10,579 nt of DNA. Source: CAZGCA01 sp964524145 (GTDB lineage: Bacteria > Hydrogenedentota > CAZGCA01). A program made the position numbers and the translations under genes. Positions 1 to 5,583 of the stretch are shown here, piece by piece. The DNA lies in NCBI GenBank assembly GCA_964524145.1, contig CAZGCA010000123.1:1-10579 (forward strand). The letters are read 5' to 3'. A model generated the notes under the pieces. It saw only the letters and a program-made list of their open reading frames with translations. It searched no databases and was not told the origin of the DNA. Numbering within the stretch: position 1 is the stretch's first letter; every line of letters begins with the position of its first letter.

Positions 1-76
1 GCGTTGCCAAAAGACCTTCTAACATCCTCAGCACACCATTGCCCTCTTCCGTGACGGACCGGAACCCCAATTGTTC

Positions 77-105
77 TTGACAATATCGATATTTTCGTCT
101 ATAAT
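77..105 (+). promoter_or_regulatory. Consensus sigma70-type promoter for the porin gene
   Basis: A perfect -35 hexamer TTGACA (77-82) and a perfect -10 hexamer TATAAT (100-105) are separated by exactly 17 bp. Transcription should start near 112. No other plus-strand gene lies before the porin start at 445, so this is the likely porin promoter, with a leader of about 330 nt. A perfect 12-bp palindrome, AATATCGATATT (82-93), fills most of the spacer and could be an operator. A full-consensus promoter fits the high expression usual for porins. Confidence 0.75.
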
Positions 106-111
106 ATGCCC

Positions 112-444
112 ATCTGTTGTGCTGGTTTGTGTGGGTATGGAGGAGGAAGCAAGCCACAGTTGCGGCAACGTTAAAGATCCGGAAGGCGGCTGTGTGTGTC
201 GCCGATTCGTGTTGTAGGGTCGTGAGATACCGTGGCAGGCATTTGGCTGCTCTGAAGGAGGTGGTGGAGCTACCAGGATAAAGTGAAGGATGAAACGTTC
301 GGCAGCGTACCAGAGGAAGGTTATCCGAATTCCGTAAGTCGGTACTGTGGGATGCGGAAAACCTTTTGGAGGTAGCGGGAGACGATGCCCGTGCCGGTAC
401 GGTATTTGAAAGGGTAGAAGACCAACGAAAGGAAGGATGCGCCA
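112..444 (+). other. Long untranslated leader of the porin gene
   Basis: No convincing gene lies between the predicted transcription start and the porin. The stretch is purine-rich on the plus strand and contains short self-complementary segments, such as CCGT/ACGG near 387-400 and GGCG/CGCC near 184-203. I could not match it to a known riboswitch or to a housekeeping RNA (RNase P, tmRNA, SRP or 6S). A leader this long may act in post-transcriptional control of the porin, but the sequence alone does not show it. Confidence 0.35.
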
Positions 445-1788
445 ATGAAAAGACTAACCTGCCTCTTGGCATGTATGCTCGTGATGGGCTTGGCGGTGTC
501 GGCCCATGCAGAGCTGAAGGGCGTGGAGATCGGAGGGTCCATCCGCGTTCGCGCCGAGAAGTTTGACAACACCGCGTTTAACAAGAACCTCTCCGGAGAC
601 GACTTCGTGTCGCAGAGGACGCGAGTGAACTTTACGGCAGACTTCACGGACGATGTCGGAGGGTTCATCGAACTCCAGTCCTATGAGGTATGGGGTGACG
701 ACTTCCGCGACGACAAGACGCCCGGTCTCATGCCGAACCATTTCGGTGGGATTGGGACGTTTGTGCCCGACGACTCCGGCGATGTCGAGATATACCAGGC
801 GTACATCGAGGCCAAAGACGTCGGCGGATATCCGGTAGACATCAAGATCGGCCGCCAGGAACTGGTGTACGGCACACAATGGTTGATCGGTAACGACCAT
901 TTCTACGGTGGCCTCACGTTCGACGCGGCCAAGGCGGTTCTGAAGTTGGAAGACTACGACCTTCAGGTCGACTTGTGGGTGTCCAAAATCGCAGATCTGC
1001 GCGCGCTTGAGGATGACTGCGATATGGATTTCTACGGCGTGTACGGCACCTACACCGGGCTCGAACCTCTGACCATTGAAGCCTACTGGCTGTTCCTCCG
1101 CGGGGCGGAAGTCGCAGGATTGCGGGACCTTGACCAGAACACGTTCGGCGCTCGCGTAGCGGGCGAGTACGAGGTAGGTCCCGGCGTGTTAGACTTCAAC
1201 GCGGAAGCTGCCGGACAGCTTGGCGACGCGCGTTGGCCGCTGGCCGGTCCAGCGAATTTCGCGGGCAACGTCGACTACGAGGCGATGGGCGCCGATATCG
1301 GACTGGGCTACATGCTGCCCGACATGGCCTGGATGCCCCGGTTTGGGTTCAACTTCACGTATTCCTCGGGAGACGAAGACCCGTTCGACGACGAGTTCGG
1401 AACGTTCATGTTCCCGTTCTCGAACAACCACGCGCGCTACGGGCTCTTCGACGTGCTTTCTCTCGGCAACCTGTACACCTTCAGGGGTGTCGTGACCGCT
1501 TGTCCGGTAGACAAGCTCACGATTCTGACGCAGTACCTCTACTCCTTCGCGGACGAAGAAGTCGATTGGTTCGCGCCGCTTGTTGGTATAGGCAGGACCG
1601 ACGACAACGTTGTCGAGGAGATCGACCTGGCTGCGATCTACCAGTACACGGAAGATCTCCAGTTCATGGTTGGAGGAGGTGTCGCGTTTGCTCACGGATT
1701 GTTGAGCGATGCCGAGTACATCGATCAGAGCGTTGGCAACAACGACAACTGCTACCGCGTGGTAGCGCAGGCCGAGCTGACATTCTAG
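445..1788 (+). CDS. Alginate-export-family outer-membrane beta-barrel porin
   Basis: The 447-residue protein begins with a Sec signal peptide: KR at 2-3, a hydrophobic core at 4-20, and a likely signal peptidase I site AHA|E after residue 22. The mature part is rich in alternating polar/aromatic strands and acidic Asp/Gly loops. It ends in ELTF, a C-terminal phenylalanine as in proteins inserted by BamA. The segment IGRQELVYGTQWLIGN (135-150), followed by FDAAK, resembles the GRQ-x-L-x-YG-x-x-x-L-I-G...FDA pattern of alginate-export-domain porins. The likely role is passive diffusion of solutes across the outer membrane. The substrate cannot be told, and the family name does not imply alginate. 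The start is supported by GAAGGA (432-437), 7 nt upstream of ATG. The gene has its own promoter and terminator and so is probably monocistronic. Confidence 0.85.
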   Translation: MKRLTCLLACMLVMGLAVSAHAELKGVEIGGSIRVRAEKFDNTAFNKNLSGDDFVSQRTRVNFTADFTDDVGGFIELQSYEVWGDDFRDDKTPGLMPNHFGGIGTFVPDDSGDVEIYQAYIEAKDVGGYPVDIKIGRQELVYGTQWLIGNDHFYGGLTFDAAKAVLKLEDYDLQVDLWVSKIADLRALEDDCDMDFYGVYGTYTGLEPLTIEAYWLFLRGAEVAGLRDLDQNTFGARVAGEYEVGPGVLDFNAEAAGQLGDARWPLAGPANFAGNVDYEAMGADIGLGYMLPDMAWMPRFGFNFTYSSGDEDPFDDEFGTFMFPFSNNHARYGLFDVLSLGNLYTFRGVVTACPVDKLTILTQYLYSFADEEVDWFAPLVGIGRTDDNVVEEIDLAAIYQYTEDLQFMVGGGVAFAHGLLSDAEYIDQSVGNNDNCYRVVAQAELTF

Positions 1789-1810
1789 TCGGCACGTTTG
1801 CCGTAGACTA

Positions 1811-1854
1811 CGGCGGGAGAGCGGAAGAGAAACCGCTTTCCCGCCGTTTCTCTT
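1811..1854 (+). terminator. Rho-independent terminator after the porin gene
   Basis: The arms CGGCGGGAGAGCGG (1811-1824) and CCGCTTTCCCGCCG (1833-1846) form a 14-bp stem with one G-U wobble and an 8-nt loop. TTTCTCTT follows. It lies 22 nt after the porin stop codon. Confidence 0.85.
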
Positions 1855-1946
1855 CCATGATTGGATTGCAGATAATCTCGTCGTGAAGCTGTACTTTCCG
1901 GTTGCCCCCTTGCGATCCCAGCAATGAATTGATGGGCTGTTACCAA

Positions 1947-1963
1947 TCGTCCCTCCGGGACGA
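1947..1963. repeat. Palindrome TCGTCCC-TCC-GGGACGA, copy 1 of a shared element
   Basis: A 7-bp perfect inverted repeat surrounds a TCC loop. Its core, CGTCCCTCCGGGAC (14 nt), occurs again at 7069-7082 in another intergenic region of this window, which suggests a dispersed element. Confidence 0.6.
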
Positions 1964-1982
1964 ACACAGCCCCCCAAACATC

Positions 1983-2002
1983 ATTCCCGCGAAAGCGGGA
2001 AT
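1983..2002. repeat. Dispersed-type palindrome ATTCCCGC-GAAA-GCGGGAAT
   Basis: A perfect 8-bp stem is closed by a GAAA tetraloop. This matches the ATTCCC...GGGAAT pattern of short palindromic repeats scattered through many bacterial genomes; Neisseria dRS3 has the same ends. Only one full copy is visible here. A weaker TTCCC-AATCA-GGGAA form lies at 3344-3358. No poly-T tract follows, so it is not an obvious terminator. Confidence 0.7.
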
Positions 2003-2010
2003 CCAGGCTC

Positions 2011-2040
2011 CCGTGCCTGTGCTCGTAATCGTAATCGAAT
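2011..2040. repeat. Degenerate hexamer repeat (CGTNNT-like units)
   Basis: Five consecutive 6-bp units can be read: CGTGCC, TGTGCT, CGTAAT, CGTAAT and CGAATC. The middle units are identical and the outer ones have drifted. On the minus strand it reads as a run of Asp/Tyr/Glu/His codons, but no gene is supported. Confidence 0.5.
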
Positions 2041-2062
2041 CCCCCGAAGCCCGAACTCCCAC

Positions 2063-2090
2063 CTTCGCTCTTCGTACTTCTCACTTCCCG
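2063..2090. repeat. Heptamer tandem repeat, four CTTCNNN units
   Basis: Four adjacent 7-bp units share CTTC and vary in the last three bases: CTTCGCT, CTTCGTA, CTTCTCA and CTTCCCG. A second degenerate heptamer array with a different consensus lies at 6937-6957 in another intergenic region. Confidence 0.55.
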
Positions 2091-2107
2091 TCCGGCATAC
2101 AAGAACA

Positions 2108-2135
2108 GGCGCGCGATCCCAAACGACCGCGCGCC
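2108..2135 (-). terminator. Probable terminator of the pseudopilin gene
   Basis: GGCGCGCG (2108-2115) and CGCGCGCC (2128-2135) form an 8-bp all-GC stem with a 12-nt loop. It begins about 30 nt past the pseudopilin stop in the minus-strand direction. The minus strand after the stem reads TGTTCTTGTA, only moderately U-rich, so termination is plausible but not certain. Confidence 0.5.
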
Positions 2136-2165
2136 CATGAAACGTGGTTACTCTAACTGGCACTA

Positions 2166-3110
2166 TCAGTCAGTCACGCCACACTTTCCGGTCGGAGCAA
2201 GAATCTTTCCGGATGCGTCGAGCGGATCGGTAACACCGACTATGTCCGCGAAATAGGGCGTCAACGGAAACTCGCCCGGGTACCTGATGAACTCGACATG
2301 CCCGTCCATGTAGAGCACATTGCATCCGCCCGGGACGTGATTGAACTCATCGACCGCTCCCGACATCTGGTCGAACATGACAACAACCTCGCTCTGGGCC
2401 ATCGCCGACGCTGCCGGGTTGTTGATATCGGTGATGAAGAACCGCTCGATCCCTTCACGCAACCGGTATACTGCCGATCTGCCGGTGGCGTCCATGTAAT
2501 CCTTACAGTTCTCGCCGCCAACGTCAGGCACCGTAGCACCGATGCTGTAGGCAGCTACGGCATCAGCGGATATGTCGCTGTCAAACATGCCATAGTCGCC
2601 AACGTTGATGCCATAGTACTGCAGCCCGCAACTGACGCCCGCATCGTCGTAAAGAACCCAGCCAAGGTACACATAACTCACCGTCACCAGGCAGTCGGTG
2701 TCAAACGTGCCGATCCTGTTTGGGAACGCCGAATTCGTGACCTTGAACAGATCGGGGTCCTTGTCTGTATCCGACGGGCAGGCGAACGGCTTCATGTCCG
2801 AGATGTACTCCGGATATATGGCGTGGCCTTCCATCATGAAGTTGAAAAGCACGCGGGCATAGGAGCCATCGTCGGCTGTTGCGTCTCCCACGTCATTTTG
2901 CGGGAACCGGCCGTTCCACTCGTTGGCGTACATCTTGAGCGACAACCCTATCTGTTTGAGGTTGTTGGCGCAACTTGCCCGTCTCGCCGCTTCCCGTGCC
3001 CGCGCCAGGGCCGGGAGCAGGATCGCCGCCAAAATGCCGATGATGGCGATCACAACGAGAAGCTCGATCAAGGTAAAACCTGGAATGCTTCGTGTTTTGC
3101 GGTAGGACAT
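2166..3110 (-). CDS. Type II secretion-like pseudopilin with C-terminal H-x10-DG motif
   Basis: The 314-residue protein has a class III leader: a short basic segment MSYRKTRSIP, then cleavage after G11 and mature F12 with the conserved E16 at +5. The hydrophobic helix follows (GFTLIELLVVIAIIGILAAI, residues 11-30). Prepilin peptidase should cleave and N-methylate it. The globular part is the type abundant in Lentisphaerae, Planctomycetes and relatives. It ends with HVPGGCNVLYMDGHVEF, where His and Asp-Gly are ten residues apart; the usual family form has nine. The protein probably sits on the envelope as a pilin-like subunit. Such genomes often carry dozens of paralogues whose function is unknown. 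The start is supported by AGAGGAGGAG, 6 nt before ATG. It stands alone, divergent from the ndk operon. Confidence 0.85.
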   Translation of the reverse strand: MSYRKTRSIPGFTLIELLVVIAIIGILAAILLPALARAREAARRASCANNLKQIGLSLKMYANEWNGRFPQNDVGDATADDGSYARVLFNFMMEGHAIYPEYISDMKPFACPSDTDKDPDLFKVTNSAFPNRIGTFDTDCLVTVSYVYLGWVLYDDAGVSCGLQYYGINVGDYGMFDSDISADAVAAYSIGATVPDVGGENCKDYMDATGRSAVYRLREGIERFFITDINNPAASAMAQSEVVVMFDQMSGAVDEFNHVPGGCNVLYMDGHVEFIRYPGEFPLTPYFADIVGVTDPLDASGKILAPTGKCGVTD

Positions 3111-3203
3111 CTTCTGCTCCTCCTCTGCAGCGTTGTGCTACACCTCACCCTATCTCCCACGACTACTGCAAACGGCTGCGGCACCACCCCCTTTCTGCAG
3201 CGA

Positions 3204-3226
3204 GGTGTATATGCGCTCAATACACC
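3204..3226. repeat. Inverted repeat GGTGTAT/ATACACC in the pseudopilin leader
   Basis: A perfect 7-bp inverted repeat with a 9-nt spacer lies about 20-40 nt downstream of the predicted pseudopilin transcription start. It could be an operator half-site pair or an mRNA hairpin. Confidence 0.4.
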
Positions 3227-3251
3227 CCCGCGACTCGATCACACTACCACC

Positions 3252-3280
3252 AGTGTAGCAATGAACCCGAATCCTGTCAA
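3252..3280 (-). promoter_or_regulatory. Promoter of the pseudopilin gene
   Basis: On the minus strand, -35 TTGACA (3280-3275) and -10 TACACT (3257-3252) are 17 bp apart. Transcription should start near 3245, giving a leader of about 135 nt. The -10 box forms one arm of a short inverted repeat, ACACT/AGTGT (3241-3245 and 3252-3256). Confidence 0.65.
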
Positions 3281-3577
3281 CAAAGAATTGCCTCGAAGAG
3301 GAGTTGGCCCGTTTCCGGCGCCCAGAGCGCCGTGACACGGTCATTCCCAATCAGGGAAGCGCTGCAACGTCACATCCCAACGGCGCACAGGTCTCGCCGC
3401 AGGCCACCCGCGCTAGGAGCCCTTGCAACCACGACGTTACATCTGCTACAATCTCTCGTTGGTGAGCCATAACATCGTGACGCGTTGGTTGCACGGCGAC
3501 ACAAACGCGATAGTTGACAAGGCGGACGTGGCAGAAGCTGAGCGAGACCCGAGGACAAAGAGGGAGTCGTTATTGAG
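3281..3577. other. Divergent intergenic region upstream of the ndk operon
   Basis: No gene is supported between the pseudopilin promoter and the ndk start. The region holds a CGGCGC/GCGCCG inverted repeat (3316-3332), a TTCCC/GGGAA inverted repeat (3344-3358) and the predicted ndk promoter. From that promoter to the ndk ATG is about 120 nt of leader with no recognisable regulatory RNA. Confidence 0.5.
3423..3452 (+). promoter_or_regulatory. Predicted promoter of the ndk-purA operon
   Basis: -35-like TTGCAA (3423-3428) and -10 TACAAT (3447-3452) are 18 bp apart. TGC precedes the -10 and forms an extended -10 element. It is the best plus-strand promoter-like match upstream of ndk. A TTGACA at 3514-3519 has no matching -10. 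Confidence 0.5.
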
Positions 3578-4039
3578 ATGCTTGAAGAGATTTCCAGAAC
3601 TCTGGTGATAATTAAGCCCGACGCGGTACAGCGGCGGCTCTTGGGTGCGATTATCTCACGTCTCGAAAACAAGGGGTTGAAGATCGTTGGCATGAAGATG
3701 GTCCACATGCCGCGTGAGCAAGCGGAACGCAACTACGCCGTACACAAAGACAAGGATTTCTTCGGCCGCCTTATTGACTTCATGACGTCGGGCCCGGTGG
3801 TCTTGGTTGTTGTCGAGGGTAAAGACGGCGTGAACGTGGTGAGACGGCTGATGGGTACGACGAACAGTGTCCAGGCGGACGCAGGTACGATACGCGGCGA
3901 TTTCGGGATACGGGCACGGTTCAACCTTATCCACGGGTCGGATTCGCCTGAGAACGCGAAGACGGAGATCGGGTTGTTCTTTGAAGACAGCGAACTGCTC
4001 ACGTACGAGATGCCCGAGGATGTCTGGCTCGAGATATGA
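3578..4039 (+). CDS. ndk: Nucleoside diphosphate kinase
   Basis: The 153-residue cytosolic enzyme transfers the gamma-phosphate of ATP to other (d)NDPs through a phosphohistidine, which keeps NTP and dNTP pools balanced. The family blocks are complete: RTLVIIKPDAV with catalytic-site Lys13, YAVHKDKDFF, the run LMGTTNSVQADAGTIRGDFG at 91-110, and the active-site motif NLIHGSDS with the phosphorylated His at 119. Length is at the long end of the usual 130-155 residues. No in-frame start lies just upstream. The ribosome binding site is weak and distant (GAGGGAG, about 12 nt away). It is the first gene of the five-gene cluster. Confidence 0.96.
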   Translation: MLEEISRTLVIIKPDAVQRRLLGAIISRLENKGLKIVGMKMVHMPREQAERNYAVHKDKDFFGRLIDFMTSGPVVLVVVEGKDGVNVVRRLMGTTNSVQADAGTIRGDFGIRARFNLIHGSDSPENAKTEIGLFFEDSELLTYEMPEDVWLEI

Positions 4040-4061
4040 GCGCGCCACGTTGACTGATAAC

Positions 4062-4078
4062 CACAGACTGAATCTGTG
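4062..4078 (+). repeat. Small hairpin CACAGA-CTGAA-TCTGTG between ndk and the next gene
   Basis: A perfect 6-bp stem with a 5-nt loop sits in the 74-nt gap after ndk. No U-tract follows, so it is unlikely to terminate transcription. It could be an mRNA processing or stability element, or a degenerate copy of a CACAGA-type intergenic repeat. Confidence 0.35.
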
Positions 4079-4113
4079 AAGATGATGTCCAGGTAACGCA
4101 AAAGGAGAATTGA

Positions 4114-4209
4114 GTGTCGAGCGAGAAGAAGAAGCGACGAGCCAAGATCGCCAAACACAAGCGCAAGAAAAGGCGACGTGGCGACCGACACAAGAAGAAG
4201 AAACGATAG
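4114..4209 (+). CDS. Small basic AURKAIP1/COX24-domain (bS22/mS38-like) ribosomal protein
   Basis: This 31-residue protein is translated from a GTG start. AGGAG (4103-4107) lies 6 nt before it. About two thirds of its residues are Lys or Arg, and it includes the core KIAKHKRKKRRRGDRHKKKK. This is the signature of the AURKAIP1/COX24 family. The mitochondrial member is small-subunit protein mS38, and the similarly tiny, Lys/Arg-rich mycobacterial member is bS22. The expected role is to lie buried in rRNA of the 30S subunit. It starts 74 nt after ndk and ends 12 nt before hisG, whose ribosome binding site overlaps this gene's stop codon, so it belongs to the operon. Genes this short are often missed. 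The ribosomal assignment rests on family resemblance only. Confidence 0.85.
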   Translation: MSSEKKKRRAKIAKHKRKKRRRGDRHKKKKR

Positions 4210-4221
4210 GGGACAGCCGTT

Positions 4222-5091
4222 ATGAAGCTCAGGTTGGGCTTGCCCAAAGGGAGCCTCGAAGAGCAAACGATAGATCTCTTCCGGAAAGCCGGGTTTGCGA
4301 TAACCTACTCCGGACGCTCGTACTTTCCCGCTATTGACGATCCCGAGATCGAGCCGGTGCTGATGCGCGCTCAGGAGATGGCTCGATTCGTCGGCAACGG
4401 CGGGTTGGACTGCGGCGTTACGGGGCACGACTGGATACTCGAGAGCGGGGCCGACGTTGTCGAGGTGGCCGAGCTCTGTTACAGCAAGGCAACGGAAAGG
4501 CCCGCCAGATGGGTTCTCGCTGTACCGGTAGGCTCCGACGTGCAGAAGGCCGAAGACCTCGCCGGCAAGACGGTGGCCACCGAGCTCGTCAACATGACCC
4601 GGCAGTACTTCGAGTCGAAGGGTGTCGACCTGCGCGTCGAGTTTTCATGGGGTGCGACCGAGGCGAAAGTGCCCGACCTCGTCGACGCTATCGTTGACGT
4701 CACCGAGACGGGCCGGTCGCTCGCTGCTAACGGGCTGCGGATAGTCGACACCGTGATCGAGTCCACCACCCGGTTCATTGCCAACAAGGACGCCTACGCG
4801 AAACCGTGGAAGAGGACAAGGATCGACAACATATCCGTTCTCGTGAAAGGTGCGCTCGAAGCGCGCGGCATGGTCGGGCTCAAGATGAATGTGGCGAAAG
4901 ACAAGCTCGAAAACGTGCTCGATGTGTTGCCTGCGTTGCGCAACCCCACCGTTGCGCCGTTGAGCACCGGCGACTGGGTCGACGTTGATACCGTCATAGA
5001 AGAAGCGGTTGTGAGACAACTCATACCGGAACTGCTGAAAGCCGGTGCCGAAGGTATTGTCGAGTATCCGTTGAACAAGATCATCAGGTAG
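4222..5091 (+). CDS. hisG: ATP phosphoribosyltransferase, long form
   Basis: This 289-residue enzyme catalyses the first committed step of histidine synthesis, condensing ATP with PRPP to phosphoribosyl-ATP. The N-terminal motif LGLPKGSLEEQT and the segment GLDCGVTGHDWI (61-72) are catalytic-domain hallmarks. VDVTETGRSLAANGL (158-172) is the PRPP-binding loop. The size and the C-terminal part (about 215-286, ending GAEGIVEYPLNKII) identify the long form, which carries an ACT-like regulatory domain for histidine feedback and works without HisZ. AGGGGA, overlapping the stop of the small basic gene, lies 8 nt before ATG, so translation is likely coupled. No other his gene is in the window, so hisG is separated from any his operon here. 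Confidence 0.96.
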   Translation: MKLRLGLPKGSLEEQTIDLFRKAGFAITYSGRSYFPAIDDPEIEPVLMRAQEMARFVGNGGLDCGVTGHDWILESGADVVEVAELCYSKATERPARWVLAVPVGSDVQKAEDLAGKTVATELVNMTRQYFESKGVDLRVEFSWGATEAKVPDLVDAIVDVTETGRSLAANGLRIVDTVIESTTRFIANKDAYAKPWKRTRIDNISVLVKGALEARGMVGLKMNVAKDKLENVLDVLPALRNPTVAPLSTGDWVDVDTVIEEAVVRQLIPELLKAGAEGIVEYPLNKIIR

Positions 5092-5127
5092 GAACCACAA
5101 CGAGTCCCTAAAGCGGGTTGAGATGTG

Positions 5128-5577
5128 ATGGAAGACAACAAAAAAGACGAACCCGGATCCTCCTGGAAGGAGCCGGAAAAGAGGGTTGACAGCTCGTGGA
5201 AGGAGCAGGTCGAGCGCGAGAAGACCGTTGAACAGACCAAGGAGCGGCGGCCCCGGGCAGACACGGGCCCCGAACCGACAGGCGGCCCCGAGCCGGCCCA
5301 CGAACTCCCGCCGGCCGAGCTTGCACCGTTCGTCGCGTCAATTGGCGCTCAGGCAATGATGGGACTCGGACTGATTCCCGACCCCGTCAGCGGCGAGAAA
5401 CGGCTCAACCTCGAGCAGGCCCGCTATCTGATCGACGTGCTTAGCATGTTGCAGGAAAAGACCGAGGGGAACCTGACCGAGGAAGAGGCACAGGTGTTGA
5501 AGAACACGCTTTACGATCTGAAGATGACCTTCGTCCGCGTGATGAACACCCAAACCCAGCAAGACCAGCAGGGGTGA
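5128..5577 (+). CDS. DUF1844-domain protein
   Basis: This small protein has about 149 residues. A GTG at 5125 immediately precedes the chosen ATG at 5128, and either could start it; the ribosome binding site is weak (GCGGGTTGAG). The N-terminal half is hydrophilic, charged and Pro-rich, so probably disordered. It repeats SSWKE twice, near residues 11-15 and 22-26. The C-terminal half matches DUF1844: APFVASIGAQAMMGLGLIPDP, then LNLEQARYLIDVLSMLQEKTEGNLTEEE and a final helix with DLKMTF. The domain is predicted helical and its function is unknown. It lies between hisG (33-nt gap) and purA (6-nt gap), so it is transcribed with nucleotide-metabolism genes. That placement does not define its role. 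Confidence 0.88.
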   Translation: MEDNKKDEPGSSWKEPEKRVDSSWKEQVEREKTVEQTKERRPRADTGPEPTGGPEPAHELPPAELAPFVASIGAQAMMGLGLIPDPVSGEKRLNLEQARYLIDVLSMLQEKTEGNLTEEEAQVLKNTLYDLKMTFVRVMNTQTQQDQQG

Positions 5578-5583
5578 AGTCGA

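Larger units (their letters stand above)
1855..2165. other. Gene-free stretch dense in palindromes and short tandem repeats
   Basis: This convergent intergenic region between the porin and the minus-strand pseudopilin holds, in order, a TCGTCCC/GGGACGA palindrome, an ATTCCCGC/GCGGGAAT hairpin, a hexamer-period repeat, a CTTCNNN heptamer repeat and a GC hairpin next to the pseudopilin stop. Open frames that cross it read through these repeats, for example giving the phrase LDSRFRGND from the hairpin. They are not believable genes. Confidence 0.7.

Noticed and set aside
137..217. 26-codon open frame with three Cys in the porin leader
   Set aside because: No Shine-Dalgarno sequence precedes it and nothing else supports translation.
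1189..1977. Minus-strand open frame of 262 codons antisense to the porin
   Set aside because: It overlaps a well-supported porin gene and its terminator, has no motif, and is explained by high GC content.
2011..2090. Possible CRISPR array from short periodic repeats
   Set aside because: The period is only 6-7 bp, there are no spacers of CRISPR length and no cas genes.
1785..2138. Minus-strand frame of 117 codons containing LDSRFRGND
   Set aside because: The phrase is the translation of a dispersed palindrome and the frame consists mostly of intergenic repeats.
2298..3335. Plus-strand open frame of 345 codons across the pseudopilin
   Set aside because: It is antisense to a gene with a diagnostic prepilin leader, runs through that gene's promoter, and has no recognisable domain.
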